From positions 62,001 through 126,000 of the forward strand of contig MU385907.1 of assembly GCA_022497145.1 (NCBI GenBank): a stretch of 64,000 bases of DNA, given 5' to 3'. The notes under the pieces are model-generated. The model was not told the origin of the DNA and made no database searches. It saw only the letters and a list, made by a program, of their open reading frames with translations. The translations under genes were made by a program, and so were the position numbers. Of this stretch, positions 12,038 through 24,207 are shown piece after piece (within the stretch, counting starts at the first letter, position 1; each line of letters starts with the position of its first letter). The DNA comes from Rostrohypoxylon terebratum (lineage: Eukaryota; Ascomycota; Sordariomycetes; Xylariales; Hypoxylaceae).

Positions 12038-13071
12038 AAACCAGTCGTAGTAGGACCGGGGAAATGGGAGGCGACAAGATTTGCCAAATAAAAATTGTGC
12101 TGAGACATAGATTTGCACATTGGAGATGTGAGGTTATTATTGCGCTAGGGTGATTGTAATCAACGATGCCGTCAGTCAGCCCTATAATCGTGGCGAAGTA
12201 CCGCTTAACCCGAGGACCTAGGTATACATGAGCCACTCCCACATGGGCTCGTATGCCGAAAAGACTAGAATGCTTTCATTATTAGGGTTTTAGGGTTGCT
12301 ACGATTACAATGAAGCTCTATAAGAAATCTTTCGAAACTATTGTCCCATTCATGCCAACGATGAGGATTACTTTAAATTTCTTATATATACTATACGGGG
12401 TACCTAACCTACATCATTTCAGCATACTACGTAGTACCTAGAGCAGACAATATGAAGCAAAAGAGCACTAGCCACAATCACGTGGCCAGCATGTAGGGAA
12501 GTATACCTACCTATATTACGTCTTATTTAGGCAGGAGATATAGGAAAGGAGATAACACCAGTTGTAGCTGGAGGTAAGCAAAAATTCTAGACTGGCTAGA
12601 ACAATATGAACAATGCCTAACTCAGCACAATGGAATCAAGGCAAAGAAGAAAGATCATGATGTAGCCTCAGCCTACCTCTCCAGGTAGCACCGAGAGTCG
12701 GCCAAGGAAATACCAATAAGGCAAAGCAATAGTTTACGAATCCGTTAATGATCGCCAAACGTACGCCGCCGGATACTCTCGAGAACCTCTGAGCAAGTCT
12801 TTTGATCTTACCCCTGACTTTCAGCTCCAGCGAGTCCGTAGCGAAAGCTACCTGATCCATGTACCCTGGCCTCCGGCCTCCTATCACGTCGCACCGTGTC
12901 TCATAAACGTCAGCATTCAGTGGAAATTAATCTGCCAAATTGCCAGCCTGCTTCAAGGCTGTAGACAGACCTTCAAGGCTGGATGCCCAATCTTCGCATA
13001 TAGTGCCAAATTTTCTTTTGTAAGCCACGTTAGCGACTAATTCTCTCTCAATATGTTGACAATTCCTGATC
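12038..13071. promoter_or_regulatory. Divergent spacer between HET and membrane protein genes
   Basis: This 1.03-kb region presumably holds both promoters. It is AT-rich in the middle (12300-12620) with TACGTAGTACCTAG-type tracts. I see no clear open reading frame of its own. Confidence 0.5.
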
Positions 13072-14937
13072 ATGTTTCGGGCCAGACTATCTGCGCCTAT
13101 ATCGGCTTGCTTCCTGTTGCTCCTGTTTATTTTGGCAGCGAATGCCTGGCCAGTCTTCCGCTCGGTCACCAATGACAACGCCAATTCGACTATATCGATA
13201 TATCCTTTAAGGGTATTTGCGAAACGCGACGATACCAGTGACTCCTTGCGAGCCCAGTTCATCAACCCACAGGGAGTCATCGCAGTATTATTACTCATTG
13301 GCGGAGACGTCGTCCAAAAGGCGATTGCCCAGGGAACTGGAGGAGAACATGACCTCTTCACTCCGGTTGTTTTCAGCTTCGGATGGGTGTCTTACGCTTT
13401 CAATTCCGTCGCAGGAGCTATAGGTGAGGGAACCTTCCTCCCTCCGCCAGATTGTCCTGCGACTGTAATCAATGTCTCTTCAGGGGATAAGCGACAGAAC
13501 CAGTCCTGGGTGCTCGGCCGATTACTCCGCGATCTAGAACTCAAAGTCGAAGAAGAAACAACCGAGACAGAGCGCGACTCCGGACTTCTCGTGACAGTCT
13601 ATAAGGCTGAACCCCCAAAAAGTCGACATCATGGCACCTTTAGACCTAAAAGGCGTTGGATATGGTATTGGTTCGCTTTTGGGGTCTTGGTACAGCTCGC
13701 CGTGGCTGCGATTCCTATCTACGCGCCGTGGAGGGACAATAGCCCACCAAGAAGAGACTGGTCGATCTTGCTTATCACCCTCGCCGGCAATGTGCTTGCA
13801 TCTTGCTCAAGCTTTATTCCGTCTATCCGCACTGAGAAATACCAAGGCAACAGCGACTCCAGGCATACTTATGCCATTACTCGGGGAAATGGACATAAAC
13901 ATGTCTTCATAATTTTACCTAACACCCTGACGAAGGAAGGGTCTTGTCTACCATTTTTCGACCACATGGCTACCGCTAGGAAACGAGCCCACTTCATTGA
14001 CCGTCTGTTCTCTATTGTTCCGGCTGTTCTTTGGATCGTGCTCCTTCTAATCGTGGGGGGATTAGTAGAGCATACTTGGTTTCTGTTCGGCGTTGGAGTA
14101 TTAGGAATGGTACACAACATCTTACTTTCTGGCTGGCGGCTTGAACCAGAGACTCACGGAATTCCGCTTAAGCGCCTCCGTCCGGTAGAGGGATCTAAGG
14201 AAAATGCAGCATCTGACTATTCTGCATTAGGGCGCCAAAAGATAATAGGCAATAGCCCGAAGGTTATGGATGTGTTGAAAGATGTAGAAAGGAAATTTCC
14301 TGGAGTCGGGCATGCGTTACTGCCTATCTTTTTTCCCGGTGGGAATTACGGAGATTGGAAAGCAGATGCGATCAGTAAAAATACTATAGCGACCCGACTA
14401 CAAATGCAACAACTTGACTGGTACAGCCGAGAACAACTCCCGGAGAGTCACCCTGCCCGCTCACACCAAACCTTGCCAATTCATGTCAACGAGGGAGTTA
14501 TGACGGCAAAACGAGTTGTGGAGGTAGCTGAATGGGTAAAATCCTTGAAAGATGGAGATGAGGCTATCATGAGTGCTAGAGACGCAGCTATGACAATCAT
14601 CAACAGTGTCCCTCCACCAAACGTGCCCCAGGGCGGCATTGGGCAAAACGAAAACCATGCGCATGCTGCTCTACATCCAACGGGGGTAGCTGCAATAGTT
14701 GCAGGGGTAGTAACAATTGCATTATTACATTATCATGACTTGGGCGGAAACCACACAAACACCCCTTCTGACTATGATACCGCTGTGCGAGCCGTCTCTC
14801 ATGCTCAATTGCGGGAAGCAGCCGAGAAGGTCAAGTCCGTCAAGGATTCGGTTGACCGTATGGAGCAGCTTAAGTTTATAATACTGTTCCTGTTCCGGCA
14901 ACAGGCTCCGGAGCTACCAGTCGAAGATGTTGACTAG
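13072..14937 (+). CDS. Uncharacterised multi-pass membrane protein
   Basis: This is a single-exon gene of 621 codons that starts at an ATG. I do not recognise a characterised family. A hydrophobic N-terminus (about 9-26, ending near ANAWP) looks like a signal peptide. Further hydrophobic segments are near 69-86, 196-216, 229-249, 313-333 and 335-352, with one more near 535-552. A conserved-looking stretch FSFGWVSYAFNSVAGAIGEG (about 101-120) recalls uncharacterised fungal membrane proteins. A cytosolic region between about 250 and 310 contains RHTYAITRGNGHKHVF. The C-terminus is Lys/Glu-rich and may form a short coiled coil. The neighbour is a HET-domain gene transcribed the other way. A G-rich tract follows the stop. 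Function unknown; a sensing or transport role would be speculation. Confidence 0.8.
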   Translation: MFRARLSAPISACFLLLLFILAANAWPVFRSVTNDNANSTISIYPLRVFAKRDDTSDSLRAQFINPQGVIAVLLLIGGDVVQKAIAQGTGGEHDLFTPVVFSFGWVSYAFNSVAGAIGEGTFLPPPDCPATVINVSSGDKRQNQSWVLGRLLRDLELKVEEETTETERDSGLLVTVYKAEPPKSRHHGTFRPKRRWIWYWFAFGVLVQLAVAAIPIYAPWRDNSPPRRDWSILLITLAGNVLASCSSFIPSIRTEKYQGNSDSRHTYAITRGNGHKHVFIILPNTLTKEGSCLPFFDHMATARKRAHFIDRLFSIVPAVLWIVLLLIVGGLVEHTWFLFGVGVLGMVHNILLSGWRLEPETHGIPLKRLRPVEGSKENAASDYSALGRQKIIGNSPKVMDVLKDVERKFPGVGHALLPIFFPGGNYGDWKADAISKNTIATRLQMQQLDWYSREQLPESHPARSHQTLPIHVNEGVMTAKRVVEVAEWVKSLKDGDEAIMSARDAAMTIINSVPPPNVPQGGIGQNENHAHAALHPTGVAAIVAGVVTIALLHYHDLGGNHTNTPSDYDTAVRAVSHAQLREAAEKVKSVKDSVDRMEQLKFIILFLFRQQAPELPVEDVD

Positions 14938-15003
14938 AGACGATATAAGCGAGCTCATATGAATGAAACGTGGACAAAATATGATCTGTATAATAGCGGA
15001 GTC

Positions 15004-15034
15004 GGGAGAAGGGAGAAGGGGGAGGGGGGAAGGG
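15004..15034 (+). other. G-quadruplex-capable tract downstream of membrane protein gene
   Basis: Five runs of three or more G (15004, 15011, 15018, 15024, 15032) are separated by loops of 1-4 nt. The tract lies about 67 nt after the stop codon on the sense strand, so it would be in the 3' UTR of the mRNA. Structure is predicted from the pattern only. Confidence 0.6.
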
Positions 15035-15762
15035 AAAAGGTTTTGGCGCCAAAGGTATAATAGGTAGATCTCAGAGTTAAGAGGGACGGTAGGAAATACG
15101 GTAGTCAGATTATGAACTACGGCTGTGCAATACGTGAGTGTAGTTTAGTAATAGGGCAAGAAATGCGCTAATGTGGTTTTAATTGATGAATAATTAGATT
15201 AGATTAAGTTGAAATGCATGATTAGTCTTATCCATATCGTTGCGATGATGTTGTATTGAAGAGTTTCGCTTTTATAGTAGGCATCCTTCGCATCTCTCGA
15301 TTCTAGGTTAGGGGCTGTCGAAAACTTCCGTAGTGGGTCCCGGATTCATCTTAGAGTCTAGACTGAGCTCAGCTACTGACAATTTAAAGTTACGGGCCGG
15401 CTAGACGTCCTAATGGACCGGACCCGAACGAGACATCCGGACGGATCGGTTCTGAGGGAAAGAGCGGCTACCGGATTCATCACCTGATCTGATATCGCCT
15501 CCTTCATTTCTTCCGGTTGGTCTAAGCATCCGCAGGCTCCGGTTTAACAGACTATCTCTTCCGATTAGGCGTACCTATTCATAATGGGACCGTTCTTAAG
15601 CCCCTCCTCTCAGAGCTAGTCATTAGACTTGTTGCCATGAAATTAGTTAGGTACTAGATATCTATCATGTCACCCGCTCAAATATCAGCAACATCACATG
15701 TCCCTACATTCACATCCATCACGTCTCAACAAAACCATCTATCATTCCCCAAACATCAATTA

Positions 15763-15819
15763 CTTTTCCTCTTTTCTTTTCTCTTTTCTCTCCCCCCTTC
15801 TTTTCCCCCATCCCTATCT
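15763..15819 (+). promoter_or_regulatory. CT-rich tract resembling a fungal core promoter
   Basis: An almost pure pyrimidine stretch of more than 50 nt is followed by an ATATACACG-like segment and a CCGCCGCCGCC stretch. In filamentous fungi such tracts often precede transcription starts. No long open frame follows on the plus strand, so its target is unknown. Confidence 0.3.
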
Positions 15820-17369
15820 TATATACACGTAATCTACACATAAAACTTCACCGCCGCCGCCGCCACCACCCTTCCTCCATCCCTAGCAGGACGCGACAAC
15901 CCTTTTCTCATGAGGGGTTAAAACGCCGCCTGCATGCTGAAAGACCCTTGCCCTCGGTGTCTCAGTAGTCATGAGTCCGTATCCGCGGGCATGGTATCCA
16001 CAGCGTAGCAGAAACAGAAAACCAAGCCCGAGGAAGCACGACCACAAGGCCGAGAGGAGAAAAAAAACGCACGCTCACTTACTTCACATACGTACACGCC
16101 AACCGGTACTGACGGAAGGGTTTCCCATTTTCCCCGAGGCGAAATGAATCGAAAACGAAGACCAAAAAAGAGGTAAGATATATCCGACGCCTGATCAAAT
16201 GCTGCGACCCTCCAACCGCGAGTTTCCCTTCGCCGCCCGTAAACCCTAAAGCGAGAGAACGGAACCAAGATTTTGTTCGGTGACGGAAAATAAACGCCGA
16301 CCCCCCTCTTTCTACTTTTTCTCCCGCTCGTGAGTCAATGCCCTTAAACGCCGCCTATGTGCAAAGTTTTGTGGTGTAAGAAGAGGTGTTGTAGTTGTAA
16401 CGGAGATGATCACAAAGAAATTGGGGTATCCCTATCACGACTTTTCCCGTGATATGCAATGAAATACAGAGATTGGGGGTATTATGACAGTATAAACTGA
16501 GGGATACAAAGGCCTGAAGATTCGTGCTATTGATCCGTTACTTGGTTCTATCGCACTGATTGTATAATTTGGTGTAGAGGCTAAGTTCTTCACACCTATC
16601 CCGCACTTCGAGATAGATACGGACCGTAGCCTAAATATGCCTGTTACTACCGATCAACAGTGTCCATGATCCTACGCTCATTTCCTTTGAAGGGTTGTAA
16701 TGATTACGGCTGGGTTGGCGCGAATTCAGAGAGACTGGAACGTATGCACCAAAAGCGTTGGATGACTCGAGAGCCACGTCCATGACGGACAGAACACGCA
16801 TCTTAAATGAATCCCGAATGTGGTACAGACAATTGAAATGACGAGTATCCCGAATGGTGCGCTGGCTATGATGACTAGGATCATCAAAGCTACCGAGACC
16901 TTTCGCTCGTATTATGGAGTTGTGACAGGTCGGAAATCAAGTATCGGGTTGCTGGTGAAACAGTCGGCTTCATCTGGGACGATGGGTTGACGATGTGTTG
17001 TCGATTACAACACGGAAAATAAGGCTGAATGTAGAGGGGATCCTGACGTAGCCTATGAAGTAAAGCAGCCAAAGGGTGTATCGACTACTGAAGATGTGTT
17101 TTGGATGTGATGCAGTCTCCTTCGGTGAGACCTTTCAACTTAGCCACGCGAGAGGCAGCCCAAACACAGCAAGTCATAGCAAGCTTGATAGTACTTCAAA
17201 TAGACACCTTGTTATTTCTTCTGATGTCCTGGAGTAGGATAAAGGTGGTCATCGCGGCTCTCATACTCTCATATTAAAGGGAAAAGGTTTCCCGCAAGAG
17301 CTCTTGAAGGCATGTGGCGTATAGGGAGCGATGGGCCACATCCTGAATTATTTGGAGATTCGCAGATTT

Positions 17370-18562
17370 TCACAACCCTGCATGAGCACTGTTGCTCTCG
17401 ACCACATTATCAGAAAGATTGATCAGAAGTTGTGCTAGGCAGCGTTTGGTCGCCGCGTCGTCGCGAAGGACTGAACTGAAGGTGGCATCGCGAAGTGGTT
17501 CTGGAAGACATTGGCGGAGTGCCTCTCTGGCGCGCGCGTTATCGCTTAGGCGAAGGAAGCATCGCACCACGTGCTTAAGAAGACGTGCGGTCTGTTGCTC
17601 AACAAGCTGGGCAACCATATTACTCAAGACTGTTCCCACGGCGTAGAAGCGCTCGTAGGTAGCGCAGATGTAATTGAGCCCGTTGTCATCCAACAAAATC
17701 TTCTGGACAATGAAGATGGCAACCGTCTTGCTAAGTTCGGATCCCGTCTCCATAATGCGTAGACAAAGAGGGATGATTTCGGTCGTAAGGAGGAAGTTGA
17801 TTACCTCGCTAGAGTCATTCTTGACTAGAGCACCAATCACGCCAAGAGAGGTCAAACGGAGGTACTCGAAAGGTCGGGACTTGGATGTTGTATTCAGAAA
17901 AGGGTAGAGGAAGAGAGGTATGTGAGCTAGGGTTATAGTGTCAGTATCGAAATCCAATGATAAATAAGAACGAGGTGCATACCATTCAAGAATAAGGTTC
18001 TTGTATCGTTATGCGATGCCACACATTGTAAGAGGGCGAGGGCGTTACAGACTCGGTTAGAAGCAGCGGCTGTTAGTTGAGAAGGGTTCAGAAGGTTGTA
18101 GACGGAGATAATCTCTTGCATCAGAGAAGTCATAACACCTAGACATTATTAGTCACATCTCCTTCTTACAAAGGCTTCCGCCAAAGACTACTAACCGAAC
18201 GAGTGCCATAGGATGAGTGCCAACTCTGGTACCTGCTCACGCTTTTTACTCAGCTCGAGAAGAGCTGCCTCACGCGTGTTCTCATTCAACAAATCGGCGA
18301 CAAATGTAAGAGTTCGTCGATTATCTTCCGATACATTCTCGAGACCATTCTCCTGGACGTGGTTTGCAACAGAGGCACCGATGCTTGCTGTGACACTATT
18401 GTGCTGTCCCGCCAATCTGTTGTAGTGTTGTTGCTGAGCAGCGGCAGCAACAGCGGCAGCCTGTTGAGCCTGGTGCTGATGACTTGGCTGCTGGTGCATC
18501 CATGGCTGTTCGGCATGGGGGTTGTATTGATGGTGACCGTAGAGGCTCGGATTCGGTAACAT
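17370..18562 (-). CDS. RCD1: CNOT9 / Rcd1 (Caf40), CCR4-NOT complex subunit
   Basis: This armadillo-repeat subunit of the CCR4-NOT complex works in mRNA deadenylation and repression. Three exons: 18196..18562, 17983..18138 and 17370..17926, giving about 359 residues, with 57- and 56-nt introns. The first ~75 residues are Gln/His/Ala-rich and low-complexity, as in other fungal Rcd1 proteins. The conserved core runs from LSEDNRRTLTFVADLL-like sequence through LALILWHSFG, MTSLMQEIISVYNLL, ASNRVCNALALLQCVASH and AHIPLFLYPFLNT to PFEYLRLTSLGVIGALVK. The C-terminus (LRDDAATKRCLAQLLINLSD) matches the family end. Junctions restore the expected HSFG-VMTSL and LFLN-AHIPLF reading. It sits tail-to-head with the Kin1 kinase on the same strand, more than 2 kb away, so the genes are not likely co-transcribed. 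Confidence 0.96.
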
Positions 18563-19258
18563 GATGTCGGTGGTATGCTCTTGCTCGAATTATTTCGTAC
18601 ACAGGCTGAATCTAGCTGTCGTTGAACTGAATCGTCGGTAGTTTTGCGCGCGTCGTATCTAGATCAAATTCGCAGCGTGCTGATCTCTTCTCGCCTTTTG
18701 TTGAAGGCTGATTCTCTGTTTAAGTTCAATAGTCTTTCCGAAATGGTTGCCTGGTTTGTTTTCATGCGCTGGCGTTTGCTCCAGTTGTGTTTCCTCCAAA
18801 AGCCAACAGAGGACAAGACCGTACGTGGGGATGACAGAATTGTAGGATTATGACTGAGGATACAACCCGATCAAGTGAGCACGTCCCCTTTGCTATAGAG
18901 TTCGTAGAGAAGGCCAGCACCTCAGACAATAACTTATGGTTTTGCCTAAACTATATGTCGATGTAGCAACCACGAACACGCGCTAGTTGCCTTGATGATA
19001 TTACTCAGCGAGTACTAGGACGGAGTAGTCGAAGTGGCTCTCGTCTTTCTCAGATAGACGGGTGGTGAGGAGGAGGAAGGGGGCTAAACTGTGCGTGGGA
19101 CAAATGCGCTCTTGACGAGGAATGAGGTATCTCCGTTCCTACGTAATTGTCTTTGGCGAAGTAGCACCCTTTCCTTGTAGCGGTTAGTCGTGGTTGGAAT
19201 TATTCTCGTTGTTTGAGGCGACACCAACGACGCAGAATATATCCAAGGTAGAGGGGAG

Positions 19259-19316
<58 letters not shown>

Positions 19317-20783
19317 TTATATAATCGCGACGGTGAGGTGTTCGTTTGACTTGTGGTAGATTGGGCTTGGGCCGGACTGAATTTGAGCAGACACGCTCCA
19401 AATAGACCAGATAGAATGTCCGAGACGATGTTATGGAGGACTTTCGGTGAGGGGATAGCTTCACAAATGATTTTCCGTTGTATGAAAGAACAATTAATTT
19501 ACACCCTATTTTAATATGAAGACAGACTTGGAGGAAATAGATAAGGCTGGAAATGTAGGCAGGCAACTTCAGAAAGTTGAAGAAGTGAAGTTGATGCAGG
19601 GTTCGCCAGAGAAAGCCCGGCTTTGAAGCATCGCATCCTAATTTGCCGATGGAATGGGGTTTAACGCTATAAACTTTAAAGAGGTAAAGAGGGGAGCACT
19701 GACCACTTACCTAGGTCCTAGGTCCTATCTACCCCCATCAATGATCAGCCCCATCCCGCTCGATTGCGTTACAACAACTTACGTACCCTTTTTTTTCGAA
19801 TCCTTTTGCTGCATATCAGCCCTAGCTTCCACATGCTAGCCAGCCAACCAACCACGGACGTTTCCCCCAATTTATTCACGCCGTTCATTGTTCATCTTGC
19901 GCCGCAGCGGGGTGAAGCATAAGCCACACAAAAGCAGTCAGCTACTAACGTATACTTAGGTACATCCTTATCTACCATCCCTTGAGGTGAATCTTGAATA
20001 ATACTGGGAATTGAAGCTCTACCTAGCAAGGTCTTCTCATATCATCCCCTACTGCTACTGGTCTCACGTACTACTGCCTCGGTATCTCGAACTGCTTACT
20101 GTACTTGTCTAGTATTTATCCAGTATTCATTTGTCTAGAAGACTAGGCCTATTGTAATTTGTAAGAAGAGACCCTGGCTCACCCATAGCTACATACAGAG
20201 TAAAAGGACATAGCAGAATAGTGACTTGGCCGAAAAATAATCCGTCACATGTTGGAGAGACGAAGAGAATGTAGGTACAAATGAATTACCGGTAGCATGA
20301 ACTACCATGTGTTGGCCTCTATCTACAATACGTAAGACAGCAAGACTACCAGAGACAGGTTAGGTCAACTAGAACAACACGTATTAACCCATCGCCTGAT
20401 GTACTTTGTACATTACTATTTGCTTCTGCAATTAGCAGCATAGTTGGTCGTCAAGTCCTGTTCGCCAAGCCTGCCAATTCCATCATATTCTTACAATGGG
20501 GCACTAGGGCCCGCCTGGCCTCGAAGAATCCATACAATCCATAGCGACAACAAACCAAGCGTGCCCTTCAAGAAAGCATGTTTCCGACTATCAAGAAAAG
20601 ATGTATTCAACAGCGATGCCTCTAAGCTCCACCTTTAGACCACCGAAATTTGTATGTAAAAGTTTCAACCCCCGTAATATAAGATGACGGCCGCCCCTAG
20701 ACATCCTCAACCAACTCCGTTTGGTTCTACTATTTTGATCCGGTTGCTCGATTCGACTGCCTTATCCGTGACCCGGCGCCGAA
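18563..20783. other. Intergenic: CNOT9 promoter and Kin1 3' region
   Basis: This spacer of 2.2 kb holds the upstream region of CNOT9, a (TG)n microsatellite at 19264, and CCTAGG/TACCTAGG tracts near 19710. Open frames around 19084-19566 on the minus strand run through the microsatellite and are not credible genes. I see no other gene. Confidence 0.6.
19264..19314. repeat. (TG)n microsatellite
   Basis: About 25 uninterrupted TG units. It is likely to vary in length between strains and could serve as a marker. Confidence 0.98.
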
Positions 20784-23700
20784 TCATAGTCGCAATTCCT
20801 TTAGAATGTGGTCCGCCAAATTCTTGAATTGCCACGTATTACCCTCCATACGCTTGAACTGGATTCCGTGCAACGAAAGTAGGGGCACTTTGACAATAAA
20901 GATCTCGAATTCTAAGATCATGTTGCCACCCAAGTCATTCTGGACGTGGGTGGTTGTCTCGCCTGGTACTCGTCTGGACGAGCCAGTTGTGTCTCGCTGG
21001 ATGCTCTCGGGGTCAGAGAGCTCTGACGCTGAGTCGCTTCGATCAGCATGTCTTCCAGGCGTTCGTGGCGTTGGGGGCGCTCGGTCCATCTCTCGAATCT
21101 CCTCACGGTCACGTTCCGTTCTGATGCCGAAGCTAAACCTGCGTCGATGGCCGGGGGTCGGAACGGGACTACCCGGTGCATCTGCAGCCTTCTTGAGATC
21201 AATGCTAGGAACATGGCGGCAGGAGAAGCCTCCGCGAATCTCTGTGTAGTCGACACTAAGCTCCTTCAACACCCTTCTAACGTCTGCGCGAATAGCAGGC
21301 ACCGACTTCGTCGATGTAGTAGAAACACTGAACAGGCCCTTCAAGAACACCGGCTTGGCCAGTTCCGAATCGTCTAAACGTTCTGCTGAGTTTCCGCTCG
21401 CCTCGCCAAGTTCCTGATCCGTCTCCTCGGGAACGTCGGCGGCACGAGCTCCTTCTCTACGCAATCTTCGTGCTTGGATGCTCTCTCTACGAGCATGACC
21501 AAGCGGTCTTGCCCTCATGGAAGTGGCGCGAGGGTTCAACGCACTCTTAGGCTCCGGCGGGAGTTTATCGGTAGCTGCTGACTGATCGGAGCCGCTGGTT
21601 GGCGGCGGCTCTTTGGCGATTCGGTTAGCGGATCCGAAAGGCCGTCTGCGAAATTCCGCCGAACTCACGCTAGTCGAGCGTCCTAAGCCCTTGTTGCTTC
21701 CAGACAAATTACCGCCTGCGGACAGTGGGGGACTGAGTAGATCCCGATGCTGCGGCTGGCTGCTTCCCGAACGCAACCTCCCCGGTACGTTGTCGTCGTC
21801 TCGCTCACGTCTTGATCTACGTATACTGAAGCTCTTTCGGGGAGTCGTCGGGTTTTCGGCGGGAGAATGGACGTGCACAACGGGAGGATGAGAACGATCC
21901 TTATCGAGTCTCTCTGGTTCTTTTCGACGCCTAGTACTAAATCGCCTCAGGATGCCCGCGGCAGTGCTTTCCTTCTTAAGTGGTAGGTCGGCGGGCGGCT
22001 CCGGAGGAGGGGGAGCGTTGGAGGCTGCATGGGCCTTTTTGACATCTTCTGGAGCATCGTCTTCTCCATGAGTTCTGGCACGAGGCCTCGATCGTCCTCC
22101 GGTGGCCTTCTCTCCGGCCATTTCATAAGTAGCGGTATTTGTATGCGCCTCAGGGGGAGGTGCGATCTCGGGCATTGGGGAGTCAGCAACATTCTTCGGT
22201 GTATGCGACTTTGGTACAGTCTCAACCTTGTCACGCTCTTGCTTCTCCTTGACGAGATAATAAATAGATATCAGTGGGCTATAAGCGTTGAGAGGATCAA
22301 GGCCAATCTGGAGAGCATCTGTGCTTGGAGTAGATAGGTTGTCACGGCTACTTCCAGAATTGCGTCGCTTGTAGAAATCAAAACCAAAGCCTCGTTTCTT
22401 TTCTACGTCCTTAGGGACGGGTTGTACTTCTTTTTCCTTCTGCAAAAGCGCTATAGCACGCTTGTAGTCGTCGGATTCAATAACCTTAGTAAGCTGGGCC
22501 TTAATTACTTCAGGAGGGCCAAAGTTGAAACCAGTCATGGCATTAATGACTTCGGTTTCTAGAGGTAATGTCAATGGCTCACGAGCGGGGAGGTAATTCT
22601 CGGGCGGACCGCCGTATCCCTTGATCATCCATGGATGATTCATGACTTCGTGCATTGTAGCACGTTGTCTTGGATCGGTCACAAGCATGCGAGATAGAAG
22701 ATGTCGGCATTCTAGCTGTATGTTAGCAGTGCTAGACGAAATATCATTTGTTCGAGACGGATCACCTACCGTTAGATAGCCAACTGGGGTAATCTACCAA
22801 ACCCTTCTTAATCTTAGCATGCAGAGCCGGCATGCTCTGGTCATCAAAGGGGACTTTGCCGCATACTAGCACATATAGAACAATGCCGAAACTCCAAACG
22901 TCAACCTCGGGGCCAGTATAAGCTCGTGCCTGTAGAAGTTCTGGCGCTGCGAAATAGAGAGAACCGCAAAACGTCTTCAGGTGACCTCGAGGAGCGAAAA
23001 GGTTACTAAGACCAAAGTCGATAATCTTGATATCCCCAGTCTTACTGATCAGGATGTTTTCGATCTTTAGGTCACGATGAACTATACTGTTACGGTGACA
23101 GTAATCAAGAGCACTTGCGATCTGTCTGCTAAACTTCCTCGCTTGCTTCTCCTTCAACTTGCCGTGAGAGATAATGTAATCAAGCATCTGACCACCATTT
23201 ACATACTCGAACAGCATGTACCAATGATAGTTGGTGCGAACAACATCTCGCATACCGCAGATGTGGGGATGCTGCAGGAGGGTGACGATTGCTGCTTCTC
23301 GTGCCGTTCGGATTTCTTTCGATTGATCGGCCCTCTCTTTGTCGGCACGACTGTGATGGCCATCTTCGGTAGAGCCTCGCGGGATAATCTTGCAAGCGAC
23401 CTACATGATCGGGGTTAGAGAGGGGTCCCTTGAGACGAAGATTAGGTGTATGGGTTATGTAAAAACATAGAATCTAGAATAATAGAATTATAGGAAAGAA
23501 AACTAGCTACTGACCTGTTCTGAGCTATCTTCCTTGCGAGCAAGTTTTACCTTGCCCATACTACCGGCCCCAATAGTCTTGCCTAGAATCCATTTTCCAG
23601 ATTGGGTAGGAATGGATGTTCTCGATGTTCTTTGCTTAGCACCGGAGGCGCGAGCATCTGCTGCAGCCTGCATGACGGGCGGGATCGCAGCTGGGCCTGC

Positions 23701-24207
23701 GTTGTTTGCGACAGCGGTCGGCCCTGCCATCTCACTTTTACTATGAGTAGATCGTGTACTGCTTCGGCGATGCACACCTTTGGAATCGGTACCACCACGC
23801 GATACTGGGGGAGGATGGTCTTTGGTAGAATTTCGCTTAGCTTGATGGGCTTGATGGGCTTGATGGTGACTCTGACTAGCGACTACATTCGACGTCTCAT
23901 AGTCTTGCTGAGGGATAATGTCTTGTATGGGACGACCGGAAGAAGAGGACTGTCGGCTATGATGACGATGGTGGTGAGAGGTCGAGGCAGAACGGGTTGG
24001 GTGTGGAGCAGATGTATATTGTTGGGAGGGCGAAGCGGCGGTGGAACTTGTCGGGCGTGAACGAGCAGACTGGCTTCGCACAGGTGGCTGGGATTGCCGA
24101 GATCGAGGGGACGATGAGGACGAGTGTTGATGATTGTGGTGAGGAGAATGAGGATGGTGATGATTATGGTGATGGTTGTTTTGTTGTTCAGTTGTTAAAG
24201 TTGACAT
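20784..24207 (-). CDS. kin1: Kin1/Kin2-type (PAR-1/MARK) Ser/Thr kinase with KA1 domain
   Basis: This polarity kinase acts at the cell cortex in growth, septation and exocytosis. Three exons: 23515..24207, 22770..23400 and 20784..22711, about 1083 residues; introns 23401..23514 and 22712..22769. The N-terminal 190 residues are His/Ser/Gln-rich and disordered. The kinase domain begins with WILGKTIGAGSMGKVKLAR; Lys is in VACKII (~235), HRDLKIEN is near 339, DFGLSN near 359, and the activation loop LKTFCGSLYFAAPE carries the Thr expected for LKB1-type activation. A long basic, Ser/Arg/Pro-rich middle region follows. The last ~50 residues (ILEFEIFIVKVPLLSLHGIQ, then FKNLADHILKELRL) form a KA1 membrane-binding domain. 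The start is the first ATG of the frame. All catalytic residues are present. Confidence 0.95.

Larger units (their letters stand above)
14938..17369. other. Intergenic, 2.4 kb with G-rich and CT-rich tracts
   Basis: This region lies between the membrane protein gene and the CNOT9 stop. It begins with a G-rich tract at 15004 and carries a strong CT tract near 15763-15819, followed by a CCG-rich stretch, but no long reading frame follows on the plus strand. A similar TTAAA(A)CGCCGCCT motif occurs near 15917 and 16340. No gene is supported; a non-coding transcript is possible. Confidence 0.5.

Noticed and set aside
19084..19566. 160-codon minus-strand frame
   Set aside because: It runs through the (TG)n microsatellite as a poly-His/Thr tract and has no domain.
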